Positions 37,594 to 45,538 of a DNA stretch of 64,000 bases are shown here, piece after piece (within the stretch, counting starts at the first letter, position 1; every line of letters begins with the position of its first letter). Source of the DNA: Lysobacter helvus (lineage in GTDB: Bacteria > Pseudomonadota > Gammaproteobacteria > Xanthomonadales > Xanthomonadaceae); contig NZ_AP024546.1 of assembly GCF_018406645.1 (NCBI RefSeq), forward strand, positions 124,001 to 188,000, given 5' to 3'. The notes beneath the pieces were generated by a model, which searched no databases, was not told the DNA's origin, and was given only the letters and a program-made list of their open reading frames with translations. A program made the translations under genes and the position numbers.

Positions 37594-38343
37594 CTACCGC
37601 TGGTCTGCCCGCTCGCGCACCCAGATCCAGCCTTCACGCACTGCCGTTTCTGTTTCCTCTGGTTGGCTCCCAAGCCCTTTTAAGAAATCGAACCCAGCAA
37701 GGGTACAGATCGCGGCATCCAATGCGTCTGCATTGTTCACCATCGAAGACAGATCGTCCGGCAAGCCGAGTACTTTGTTTAGTCTCTCTAAGATGGCCGC
37801 GCGATCTACTGTGGCATCCCGCTTCTTGTATCGGGATGACTGAATCCCATGGGCGATGAGGGTCGCTGCCGGATAGACCTCGATTGCCGCTGCGCGTTCC
37901 GAGTAGAACGGCTCCCAGGCAAGAGGAACCGCATAACCTGTCCGCTTGCGAAGTTCATCAAGTAGCCGCAATGCCGAGTGTGCCGTTCTGGCAATCCGGT
38001 CAGCACCGACATCTAGTGACTGCTTCCCTAAGTGTTTGCGAATGAATTCGTCAGTCGTTCGCCTAAAGAGTTTATTCGCATCTTGCCGCAGCACCTGTCC
38101 CGCACGATGTGCCGGCAACGCCTCCCCGAGGGATCGCGGCCAGCCCAACGGAGCGTCAAGTGCAATCAGCACACGGTCGGCCTCGCGAATCCAGGTACTT
38201 ACTAGCTCAGCAACTTTCTGCTCACTGGGACATGCGGACGCCTGCACAAGCTGACACCCATCCTCACTCACAACCGCCAAAGCCAACCCGACTTTCGAGT
38301 CCTCGGTTGCGCAGTCGATTCCAATGATCGTGGTTTGAACCAC
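37594..38343 (-). CDS. DUF429 family protein
   Basis: About 250 residues. Two tandem GTG codons could start it; the one at 38343 is best spaced from AGGAGG. RNase H-like/actin-like family features: IGIDCATEDSKVGLALA near the N-terminus, LIALDAPLGWPRSLGEALP, VYPAATL and NNADALDAAICTLAGFDFL. DUF429 proteins are found on mobile elements and beside restriction genes, but their reaction is not established. It is 75 bp upstream of the HNH gene on the same strand. Confidence 0.82.
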   Translation of the reverse strand: MVQTTIIGIDCATEDSKVGLALAVVSEDGCQLVQASACPSEQKVAELVSTWIREADRVLIALDAPLGWPRSLGEALPAHRAGQVLRQDANKLFRRTTDEFIRKHLGKQSLDVGADRIARTAHSALRLLDELRKRTGYAVPLAWEPFYSERAAAIEVYPAATLIAHGIQSSRYKKRDATVDRAAILERLNKVLGLPDDLSSMVNNADALDAAICTLAGFDFLKGLGSQPEETETAVREGWIWVRERADQR

Positions 38344-38492
38344 CACACCCTCCTAACGTCAGAGCGGGGCAACGTCTCGCGCCGATTTATGCACAATGCA
38401 TGGCTCACACTCCATATAACTGTGAGGTTTTGTATGCGAGAGCCACCCCTCAACGTTTTATCTAGAGCACCGCTACCTCGGCAAGTTGCGCC

Positions 38493-38518
38493 AAAAGCGC
38501 ATCCGGACTTGCGCTTTT
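38493..38518. terminator. Hairpin with A/T-flanked stem
   Basis: AAAAGCGCA and TGCGCTTTT are exact inverse arms around TCCGGACT. Lies between the DUF429 gene (minus) and the XRE gene (plus), so it does not follow a recognised gene end; it may be an attenuator or structural hairpin. Confidence 0.4.
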
Positions 38519-38615
38519 CATTAGGTTTCGACGGTCTAACAGCCCAAGGACGCCTTGAGTCTAGGAATTTTTCTTATCCCATGTAGCATCGAGCATCCCC
38601 CAATGAGCTCCATAC

Positions 38616-39062
38616 ATGGCCAACATCGGCACCCTGCTCAAGTCCGAAATTACCCGCCTTGCCCGCAAGGAAGTCAAAGCCCAAACCGACGCGTTGCGTA
38701 AGTCCGGCGCTTCATACAGGCGGGACATCGCAGCCCTAAAACGCCAGGTCACTGACCTCCAACGTCAGTTGGCGACTGCGGTCTGGGGCACAAAGCGAGC
38801 AGCTCCGTTGGAATCGACTGAGTCAGGCAGAGTCCGCTTTTCCGCTAAGGGCTTGAAATCACACCGTGCCAAGCTGGGGTTGTCCGCAAATGATTACGGG
38901 CGCCTCGCTGGAGTGTCGGGGCAATCGGTTTATGGATGGGAGACCGGCAAGACGATCCCCCGACAGTCACAGGTTGCGGCGCTTGCAGTGCTGCGTGGAC
39001 TAGGCAAGCGCGATGCAATCGCCCGCCTGGAGCAGCAGGCATCGCCTAAGAAACGCGGGTGA
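38616..39062 (+). CDS. Coiled-coil HTH (XRE-type) regulator
   Basis: 148 residues. Residues 1-60 form a charged coiled coil (LLKSEITRLARKEVKAQTDALRK, ALKRQVTDLQRQL). Residues 75-135 are a helix-turn-helix (LKSHRAKLGLSANDYGRLAGVSGQSVYGWETGKTIPR). This arrangement is common among small proteobacterial transcription factors. The target is unknown. Confidence 0.82.
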   Translation: MANIGTLLKSEITRLARKEVKAQTDALRKSGASYRRDIAALKRQVTDLQRQLATAVWGTKRAAPLESTESGRVRFSAKGLKSHRAKLGLSANDYGRLAGVSGQSVYGWETGKTIPRQSQVAALAVLRGLGKRDAIARLEQQASPKKRG

Positions 39063-39081
39063 TCCTCGTCCTGCACGAACC

Positions 39082-39152
39082 AACCAATCGCGACCTAGCG
39101 CGCTCCTGCGCCCTGGAGCTACCCACGTAGCTATCGCGCGCTAGGATTGGTT
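39082..39152. repeat. Long imperfect inverted repeat (hairpin)
   Basis: Left arm AACCAATCGCGACCTAGCGCGC (22 bp, read as AACCAATC then CCTAGCGCGC) pairs with GCGCGCTAGG + ATTGGTT at 39136-39152. The loop includes TACCCACGTAGCTATCG, which recurs at 39729-39745. It could be a terminator of the XRE gene, a recombination hairpin or an end of a small decayed element. Confidence 0.5.
39120..39136 (+). repeat. 17-bp direct repeat, copy 1
   Basis: TACCCACGTAGCTATCG, identical to 39729-39745. The two copies bracket the 155-residue CxxC protein gene. Confidence 0.7.
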
Positions 39153-39206
39153 CCTGGATTGTTTGGTGAAGCCCTAGCGCTGTCCGATCATCGACTTACT
39201 GAGCAC

Positions 39207-39674
39207 ATGACACCCACAGTCAAATCCGATCGATTCGGCGTTGTCAGCAGCTCAACCAAGTGTCATGCATGTGGCGAATGGACACCGGTCAAAGCGTTGC
39301 TCGTTCGCGGTGGACAATGGCGCAACGAACCGGACGACGAGGACGATTACTGGTATCCCATCGAGGGTGCTGGGCTACTGCTGTACGTCCAAGACGTCAA
39401 CGCGGAGGCTCTGGCCATATGGCGCAATGCTGCCCCTTGGGTTCGCAACACGCCCTCACGCACTGCGGGGATCTCGTATTGGTCGAATACTTGCGTGCAC
39501 TGTGAAGCGCTGCAAGGCGACTGGTTCCTGACGAAGCCGGACGGACCGTTCTTTCCAACGACGCCGGAACTCGAAGCCAAGGTCGCGTTGGACTGGGCAG
39601 ACGGATCGATCGAAGCTGTTGCCAATGTCAATGAGGCTAGCTGGCTCGATGGCCTAGCCGAGCGAATGGTGTAA
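39207..39674 (+). CDS. Hypothetical protein with two CxxC knuckles
   Basis: 155 residues from ATG 39207. An upstream TTG at 39147 would run through the hairpin and is rejected. The paired KCHACGEW and NTCVHCEAL motifs, about 70 residues apart, suggest one zinc site. The protein is acidic and Trp-rich with no signal peptide. No family is recognised. It is flanked by 17-bp direct repeats. Confidence 0.65.
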   Translation: MTPTVKSDRFGVVSSSTKCHACGEWTPVKALLVRGGQWRNEPDDEDDYWYPIEGAGLLLYVQDVNAEALAIWRNAAPWVRNTPSRTAGISYWSNTCVHCEALQGDWFLTKPDGPFFPTTPELEAKVALDWADGSIEAVANVNEASWLDGLAERMV

Positions 39675-40271
39675 CTTCATACGTAGAACGCGATAACTGA
39701 CATCAGGTGCTGCGTGAGCTTCAAGTGGTACCCACGTAGCTATCGACTCCCACACGCACGCTGTAGCGCGTCTGGCGCGGTTTGGCGCGCGGTTTGGATA
39801 ATGATTTCCGCCCCCCCCCCAAACGCAGGCGCGCCACGTATGAAGCCTTGCAGCGTAATCGCCTTATACCGAGCGGAACCACGGCGCTTTCCGGATGCGC
39901 CCATGGGGGCCGAAGGCCCGGCATGGGTGTGCCGGGCTGGAAGCAATTCCGTGATGTCTCAGAATTTACGGCATCCCGAGATCATCTAGAACCTTCGGAA
40001 CTAAATCCCCGGCGCCGAAGGCGCCACACATGGACCGAAGGCAGGGAGGGCGAAGCCCGACCGTACCGAAGGTCCATGTGCGCTTTCAGCCCCCAGTAGC
40101 GTGACGGTTTTCTAGTTACTTTAAGTCTTCTTAAAGACCAAGGTAGTAATAGCTTTTATGGGACGCGTGACATCCTTGCTGTCACAGAATCGTAAATGTC
40201 ACGCACAAATAAATTAGGTCGGGCGCCAAGACAAGGCGCCCAACCGACGACGGATCAGATGCGTGGCACGG
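39675..40271. other. 600-bp gene-free stretch rich in hairpins
   Basis: No credible gene. Holds a C10 run near 39812, several GC hairpins (GGCGCC/GGCGCC near 40010; ACATGGACC/GGTCCATGT arms near 40029 and 40071; GGGCGCC/GGCGCCC near 40221-40250) and an AT-rich part (40110-40220) with CGTGACA at 40166, TGTCAC at 40180 and TGTCACG at 40197. This layout is what an operator cluster or a replication/transfer origin might look like, but nothing proves it. Confidence 0.45.
39729..39745 (+). repeat. 17-bp direct repeat, copy 2
   Basis: TACCCACGTAGCTATCG, second copy of the repeat at 39120-39136. Confidence 0.7.
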
Positions 40272-41288
40272 CTAAGACCGTGTCTGGTCGTTAGCCCTCT
40301 GGTTCTCACGCTGCTTTCGCTTACGCATATTCGCCTTATGACGCTTGCCGGCAGCGCGTGGATCGTCCGATCCTGTTGATGCAATCAAGTCTTCCCGGAC
40401 GCGTTTCGCCAACAGCAAACACGGATCAACCACTCGGCACGTTGTACATGGCGAGCTGTCGCTTACTGCAGGCAACCCCGCACAAGCTGGTGTTACCGGC
40501 CGTCCTTCGGCGAGCCCGCTAAGGGCCGGCCTGCTGCTCAACTCCATGGCTTCGGCAACCAACTGCTCGCCGAACAATTCCTCAGCACGTTCCCAGGCAA
40601 TCACCTGCCGCTCGCACAGGTATTCCGCTAGCACGCTTGCGGGCTGGTCTGCATCCCTGATGATCGGCACAACCATTTGCAATGCGGTTTCCTGAACGGG
40701 ATCGCCGGTGTACACGGTTGCTTTGAAGCGGGGATCCCAGTCAGCACCGTATAGGCGTTCCATTAGTTCGTCGCGGTCAAGCGCTCCGCGCAGCCGGGGC
40801 CCTGTTTGGTCATCGATCAGTTGATTCGGACGGGGTGGCCGTTTCCACTTGCCGTTGACCAACAAGCCCTCCATGACTTTGCGAAGATAGAGGTCGTACG
40901 GGACGCCCAACATGTCTGCCATCTGCCGCGCATTCCACAAACACTTCATGTCGGCGAAGCTGTTCCGTGCGAACTCCGCCTCGATCGGATTCTTTTTGGA
41001 CGGATCGTCATCTGGGAAGTGGGTTGCAATCATCTCGACGTAGACGGCGCGATACGCTTGGGTGAAAAGTTCCGTGCGATCCAGCGGCGACATGTAACGG
41101 TATTGCACCCATGCCGTTTCCTGCACCACCGGCTCGAGCTCGAGGTCTACGCGCTCGATCCAAGTGCGGATCAACTTGAGTTCTGCAATCACTCGTTCGC
41201 GTCGGCTGACAATTTTGCGGGCTAGAGCGAGCGCACCCGCTTGGCGAGCGGCCTGCAACCTGCGCGTGACATCATCCTGCTTAGCCAT
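40272..41288 (-). CDS. Hypothetical protein with C-terminal Cys motif and basic tail
   Basis: 338 residues from ATG 41288 (MAKQDD), which has GGGAG six bases upstream; the longer frame to 41387 runs through the shared operator. A helical N-terminal half (ARKIVSRRERVIAELKLIRTWIERVD), a middle block (LWNARQMADMLGVPYDLYLRKVMEGLLVNGKWKRPPRPNQ), a cysteine cluster C-x10-C-x2-C-x5-C (around residues 271-291) and a Lys/Arg-rich end. The basic tail and Cys cluster suggest nucleic-acid binding. It is divergent from a MarR regulator and next to a hairpin-rich stretch. No family recognised. Confidence 0.65.
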   Translation of the reverse strand: MAKQDDVTRRLQAARQAGALALARKIVSRRERVIAELKLIRTWIERVDLELEPVVQETAWVQYRYMSPLDRTELFTQAYRAVYVEMIATHFPDDDPSKKNPIEAEFARNSFADMKCLWNARQMADMLGVPYDLYLRKVMEGLLVNGKWKRPPRPNQLIDDQTGPRLRGALDRDELMERLYGADWDPRFKATVYTGDPVQETALQMVVPIIRDADQPASVLAEYLCERQVIAWERAEELFGEQLVAEAMELSSRPALSGLAEGRPVTPACAGLPAVSDSSPCTTCRVVDPCLLLAKRVREDLIASTGSDDPRAAGKRHKANMRKRKQRENQRANDQTRS

Positions 41289-41362
41289 TTCAGTCTCCCG
41301 TGTATTGCCGAAGCGAGATGGCTTCGGGTGGGAGCAGCTTCGCGCAGTGAAATATGGTGCAA

Positions 41363-41378
41363 TGTTTGATATCCAACA
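41363..41378. promoter_or_regulatory. 16-bp palindrome, candidate MarR operator
   Basis: TGTTTGATATCCAACA is a near-perfect palindrome placed between the divergent starts at 41288 and 41397. Autorepression by the adjacent MarR protein is the simple reading; this is inference. Confidence 0.55.
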
Positions 41379-41396
41379 AACCACCACGTGACATTC

Positions 41397-41936
41397 ATGG
41401 CTATCAATCAGGACATCCCGTACCCCGCCTTCGACGATCTGTTCCTGTTCTGCAATCGGCTATCTGGGCAGCTTGACGGGGCCCTCAAGAAATCGACGCC
41501 TCGCTTGACGATTACAGGATTGCAGGTGCTGGCTGAGATGGCGAAACGCGCAGACTCGCGTAATGAATGCAATCAAGCACAAGTCGCGAGAGCCATCGGA
41601 GTAACGCCCAGCAGCCTAGTTACAACAATCCGGGGTTTAGAGTCGAATGATCTAGTTGGCGTTGAACGTAGCGAGTTCTTAAAGACCCACGCACTGACCC
41701 TGACGAGAGCCGGACACCAAGCGTTACGGCGTGGGCTGGTGATTCGACACGATGTACTGGAAGCTGCTTATGCGACGCTGCCCACCAAGTATCGGCGTCA
41801 GTTCTTCGTGGCTGCCCGATTGGGCAATGCGGCAAATGACAAGGCTCGGTCAGACGAGCGCCAGGAGCGCTACTTGAAATCGCTAAAGAAGCACTCCACG
41901 CGGGCAATCGTGCGAAAAGTCCGGGCTAAGCTCTAG
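41397..41936 (+). CDS. MarR-family transcriptional regulator
   Basis: 179 residues from ATG 41397 (GTG 41388 also possible). Winged-helix layout: an N-terminal dimerisation helix (FDDLFLFCNRLSGQLDGALKK), a recognition region (NQAQVARAIGVTPSSLVTTIRGLESNDLVGVER) and a wing (HALTLTRAGHQALRRG), then a basic tail. It is divergent from the Cys-motif protein over a shared palindrome, so it probably represses that gene and itself. Confidence 0.75.
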   Translation: MAINQDIPYPAFDDLFLFCNRLSGQLDGALKKSTPRLTITGLQVLAEMAKRADSRNECNQAQVARAIGVTPSSLVTTIRGLESNDLVGVERSEFLKTHALTLTRAGHQALRRGLVIRHDVLEAAYATLPTKYRRQFFVAARLGNAANDKARSDERQERYLKSLKKHSTRAIVRKVRAKL

Positions 41937-41955
41937 CTCCATAATGGCCGGATCG

Positions 41956-42032
41956 CCTCTATGGAGTGACCCCGGCCAGTCGTCCACTTCGGATCAGTGG
42001 GATTGCGCAGACGGCATAGGATCTAGGACTTC
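41956..42032 (+). repeat. 77-bp island repeat, copy 1
   Basis: Begins CCTCTATGGAG, contains CGGCCAGTCGTCCA and CGGATCAGTGGGATTGCGC, ends CTAGGACTTC. Very similar to copies at 46790 and 48244, same orientation and exactly the same length. Confidence 0.9.
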
Positions 42033-42070
42033 CGCATCAATCAATAGAATCCAGACCGGTCTATCGCGAC

Positions 42071-43837
42071 TCACGGCTCGCAGTAGATGCGCGGCTCAAC
42101 GGAGACCTCCTTGGCGGCATGGGAAAAGGAGGACAGGATCCAAAGCAACTGGATGATGTGCCCTTTTACGGGCTGCCTCGCCTTTACGCGAGCGAATTGA
42201 GCGGAAACGTCTGCTTTACTAATGAAGTCGCAAGCGAGCACACACCTACGCTGCGTACCATAGTTTGCGAGCAACGCTTTCAGTGTTGGCCGTAGCTCAG
42301 CTTCTCTGCCTCTCCTCTTTCGATTGATTTGCGTAGAATCGTAGTCGAGGCGCAGCTTGCTCGCATACTTGCTCATGAATTGGTCGACATCGAAGAACAT
42401 ATTCCCTAGGTTCTTTATTCCCTGACCCACCACATCGTGCAACTTTGAGGCAGACGTACTCTGCTTCCCGTGCTTTGAATGAATGAACGTAATGACGCCT
42501 TCATTGCGGTTTAGAACGATGTGATCCGCCCACTCAATCCCTTTGTCGTCACAGAACACGAAATCCTCAGCGGCGTGCATTCTCTCCACAACGTCGAAAA
42601 CGCTGGTCGGCTTGAACCGCGTTTGCGATCGCGAGAAGGGCTCCCCCTTCTCGCTTGTCGCCCTGGAAAGCTCTGCATGGGGGTGTAGCATTTCGAGCAA
42701 ACTTTCGATCTGCGAGACTCCGGACGAGTCTTCGAAGCATTGCCCCATGAAATACATGTACTTCGGGTCATCAAAGCAAACGCAAAACAGATTGCCCTTG
42801 ACGATGAGCGACTGTAGCGTCGAAACGTCTCCGCCAATGTCGACGTGAATACGCTGGAGCGACTTTGACCGGATGCTAAGAGATGCCTTGTTCACTCTAA
42901 GCTCCGCCTTCGCTCCGACCACTTCGAAATCGCGACCGTTTTCAGCTTTGGACCCAATCTCAAAGACGCGCTCCAGCGCCTCTAGCACGCGTTCTTGCAG
43001 GTCAGTGGACAACCAGCGCTTTACACCGTCCTCTACGGTAAAAAGACGCGCTGATCGCTCCATCAGCAACTCCGCAAGTCTTCCACTCTCGATCAACAGC
43101 GCAGAAGGGTTCGAGCGAGCTAGAACCGCGCTCAAATCTACGGTTGCGGCGAAGCTGGAGAGAAAGCTCTTGTCGCGATTAGCCGAACTACCAATCTGCC
43201 TGATCTTTTGCCTTGCCCATTCGACGACGGCAGCGCTCGGCACGCGATCTGACGCGTCGAACACGCGCGAAGTTGAGAGGCTTAATGAAGTCAGCTTCCT
43301 ACCCTCCCGCACCCTGAGGAAATAGGGAATTGACCTACCAGCCGCATGAGTAGAAACAAGCCCCTTGAGATCGGCCGCTTCCAGCGTCCTGGCCCTAAGC
43401 GTCTTATCGGAAACTGTCATGTTCCGAACGCTCAACTTCTGAAACTCCACTAGGCTGTCGTCAAACGTCGACCACAGCTCGTTAGGTGGAATCAGGTGGC
43501 CTACGCTCTCTAGTTGATCGCTGATGTTTGCGCAGCTCTTTCGTAAAACGACTATGCAGTGTTCAATTTCCAGCACGAGGATAAAGGCGTGAATCTGGTC
43601 CTCCAGCTGTAGACGTGGCAAAAAATAGACTGGTCTCCTCGCCTTGAAAACTCGAAGTGAATATCGATACCGGTTACGACCTCTCCCAACAGCTATGCGG
43701 AGGTCATCAACCATGATGCTACCGGGAAAGGCGTTCTCCACCGCGGCATCCAGTATCGCCTCAAAGTCCGCGTCGCTAGCATTTTCATTCGCGCGATAAA
43801 ACTGCGCATTTAGCGTTAACGCTAGATCGTCGTACAT
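42071..43837 (-). CDS. Putative stand-alone nuclease with D...HxK motif (defence-type)
   Basis: 588 residues, with GAGGGAGC before ATG. Most of the protein is unfamiliar, but residues ~430-490 show WADHIVLNR, then ITFIHSKHGKQSTSASKLHDVVGQGIKNL. This Asp...His-x-Lys block followed by a 'VxGQxxKN' helix resembles the restriction-endonuclease-like C-terminal domain of some defence helicases and DUF6119-like proteins. No helicase motifs are present. It is the last gene of a minus-strand run HNH (44467) - BglII-like (43898) - this gene, with gaps of 26 and 60 bp. Confidence 0.6.
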   Translation of the reverse strand: MYDDLALTLNAQFYRANENASDADFEAILDAAVENAFPGSIMVDDLRIAVGRGRNRYRYSLRVFKARRPVYFLPRLQLEDQIHAFILVLEIEHCIVVLRKSCANISDQLESVGHLIPPNELWSTFDDSLVEFQKLSVRNMTVSDKTLRARTLEAADLKGLVSTHAAGRSIPYFLRVREGRKLTSLSLSTSRVFDASDRVPSAAVVEWARQKIRQIGSSANRDKSFLSSFAATVDLSAVLARSNPSALLIESGRLAELLMERSARLFTVEDGVKRWLSTDLQERVLEALERVFEIGSKAENGRDFEVVGAKAELRVNKASLSIRSKSLQRIHVDIGGDVSTLQSLIVKGNLFCVCFDDPKYMYFMGQCFEDSSGVSQIESLLEMLHPHAELSRATSEKGEPFSRSQTRFKPTSVFDVVERMHAAEDFVFCDDKGIEWADHIVLNRNEGVITFIHSKHGKQSTSASKLHDVVGQGIKNLGNMFFDVDQFMSKYASKLRLDYDSTQINRKRRGREAELRPTLKALLANYGTQRRCVLACDFISKADVSAQFARVKARQPVKGHIIQLLWILSSFSHAAKEVSVEPRIYCEP

Positions 43838-43897
43838 CGCTCCCTCGCCCCCTATGCTTAACGCCGAATACTCAAGACCTTCTGCGATCGAGAAACT

Positions 43898-44440
43898 CTA
43901 TGGGTCAAGTCCAATGAGATAGACCGGCGTAGTAATTACTGGACCGAAGTTCTCCAAGTACCATTTCGTTCGCTCAAAGCTCACTAGGGAGTTGCAGTCC
44001 TTGGGCGAAATGTACTTAAGGAACTTCTTGGTCGAACAGATGTAAATGCCTACGTCAATTAGGTTCCGCACTTCTGACGCAGCTTGAAGTCGAAGGAGGT
44101 CGCCCCCGATGAACGAGCGATGATTAAAGGCGACGTCTATTCCGAAATCTGGCTTCCAGAAGTCCATCTTGAGGTCTTGATCTTCGCCTTCAAAGATCCG
44201 CTTTTCGGCCACCCAGCCCCTCTCGGCGAACTTGCCTCGAAAAATATTGTTGAGCGCCGCCTGCTTGCCGACAGAACCCTTTTTTCCGCGCTCTTTGGCA
44301 ACTCCAAGGGAGTTCTGATGCTCCTGCTCGATCATGTCCACGCTTATGGACTCGACCACGCTCTCAATCTCGTGCTTCACCTTGAGCGAGGAGTTAAGAA
44401 TGATCTCGCCGTAGCGATGACTATGCTTCTGAAAGTTCAT
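43898..44440 (-). CDS. BglII/BstYI-family restriction endonuclease-like protein
   Basis: 180 residues. Family-like features: a helical N-terminus with a Gly/Lys-rich region and QAALNNIFRGKFAERGW, then the catalytic core MDFWKPDFGIDVAFNHRSFIGGDLLRLQAAS with candidate metal ligands (Asp in MDF and GIDVAF), then LIDVGIYICSTKKFLKY and ITTPVYLIGLDP. BglII-type enzymes normally have a partner methyltransferase; none is visible in the window. It may therefore act as part of a different conflict system or be restrained by the co-encoded nuclease-like proteins. Confidence 0.68.
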   Translation of the reverse strand: MNFQKHSHRYGEIILNSSLKVKHEIESVVESISVDMIEQEHQNSLGVAKERGKKGSVGKQAALNNIFRGKFAERGWVAEKRIFEGEDQDLKMDFWKPDFGIDVAFNHRSFIGGDLLRLQAASEVRNLIDVGIYICSTKKFLKYISPKDCNSLVSFERTKWYLENFGPVITTPVYLIGLDP

Positions 44441-44466
44441 CGTAATCTCTGCGAAGTGATCGGGTT

Positions 44467-44943
44467 TTAGTCTTGCCAGAACAATCCGGCCGGACGATGA
44501 GCTTCCTCGAAAATTCTTTTCGCTTTCTCGTAGTCGATGACAGTCGCGCCGCTGTGCGGAACCACGGACACAAAGCGCCCAATTTCGGCAGGCGAGAATG
44601 ACCAGGCCTGAGGCAAGCGCAGCTTCCTTTTGACTGCACCATCAGCCGAGTTGCAGTCGCCGCAAATTAGCGTTCTTGGGAACCTGCCGACACCATGACA
44701 GTGGTGGTGCGTCATCGAGATCGAGAATCCCATGCCGTGCTCGTCTCCGAAGCGCTCTCGCCAGCCTCGGCCTCTGATCTCCGTCCAGCGCACAAGCTCC
44801 CGTGCCGACCTTCCGCATGAAGGGCAACACCATCCAGCCGCAACTGCACTCTTGTAGATTCGGGCGCAGTGCATGCCAGTGAACCCTTCCAGCTCCGACT
44901 CACTTGGAATCCTTGAATACTTCGCGGTCTTGCCGTTACCCAT
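44467..44943 (-). CDS. Small HNH-type zinc nuclease-like protein
   Basis: 158 residues behind a GGGGGGCGG leader. One zinc-knuckle pair (CCPSCG about residue 39, LICGDCNSADG about residue 111) brackets an MTHHHCHG segment, an HNH-like layout. First gene of the three-gene nuclease operon and divergent from the RiPP precursor gene. Confidence 0.68.
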   Translation of the reverse strand: MGNGKTAKYSRIPSESELEGFTGMHCARIYKSAVAAGWCCPSCGRSARELVRWTEIRGRGWRERFGDEHGMGFSISMTHHHCHGVGRFPRTLICGDCNSADGAVKRKLRLPQAWSFSPAEIGRFVSVVPHSGATVIDYEKAKRIFEEAHRPAGLFWQD

Positions 44944-45151
44944 GGCCGCCCCCCTTACGCACCGGAGCTTAGCCGTTCTGCACGGAACGCGAGAACTTGG
45001 TCGCTAGCGCTTTAGCAGAGCTTGCACTTCCCCTTCGGCTCGTTGAATAGCCACCCTTGTTCAACGCGATACCAAGATTCTCCGCAGTACGCTGTCCGCT
45101 CGATCTCGACCCTCCCGTTGCCTCAGTCACCAGCATCTTGAGGAGACTTCC

Positions 45152-45517
45152 ATGGGCCGGCTCGTGGTTCTCGAGGGGTATGTGGAGGATGGCAAATCAG
45201 GTTCCATCTCGGTCCTTATGCTCGATGGAACCTCGCTTTCGATTGAAAAGTCCTCGGTGGTCAAGTCGGCTCCCATGGATACAAACAAGGATGCGCTGAC
45301 TCGACTATTTTTGAACGAGGACGCGGAGATAACGATCACAGTGACCGCCGGCGATCTAGATGGCCGTGGTCTTTCGGCTTCTGGCTCGATACTTAAGTGG
45401 ATCGATGATGGCGGCACCCTATCGAAGAGCAAGGACGACACAATTCAAGGCGCCGGCTCCATTCTCAAATGGGTGGATGACGGCGGAACTATTCGAAAGA
45501 GTCTCGATGACACTTAG
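45152..45517 (+). CDS. Graspetide-type RiPP precursor with duplicated core
   Basis: 121 residues, with AGGAG six bases before ATG. Residues 1-77 look like a leader: beta-rich, acidic, with LTRLFLNED at 49-57, somewhat like the helical recognition motif of microviridin leaders. Residues 78-97 and 102-121 are two copies of a 20-residue unit starting GSILKW, with DDGGT in the middle and ending KSxDDT (period 24, linker IQGA). The unit is rich in Thr/Ser/Lys donors and Asp acceptors, as needed for omega-ester or omega-amide rings. The protein ends exactly at the second DDT. The ATP-grasp ligase gene follows 21 bp later in the same frame. Confidence 0.8.
   Translation: MGRLVVLEGYVEDGKSGSISVLMLDGTSLSIEKSSVVKSAPMDTNKDALTRLFLNEDAEITITVTAGDLDGRGLSASGSILKWIDDGGTLSKSKDDTIQGAGSILKWVDDGGTIRKSLDDT
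45383..45514 (+). repeat. Two core-peptide repeats within the precursor gene
   Basis: 60-bp units at 45383-45442 and 45455-45514. 16 of 20 residues are identical but 10 of those 16 use different codons, so the peptide, not the DNA, is conserved. Confidence 0.9.
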
Positions 45518-45538
45518 TCTGCGATTCGCGCGTGCTCT

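Noticed and set aside
38335-38586. 83-residue plus-strand frame between DUF429 and the XRE gene
   Set aside because: No ribosome site, no recognisable composition, and it spans the AAAAGCGCA hairpin.
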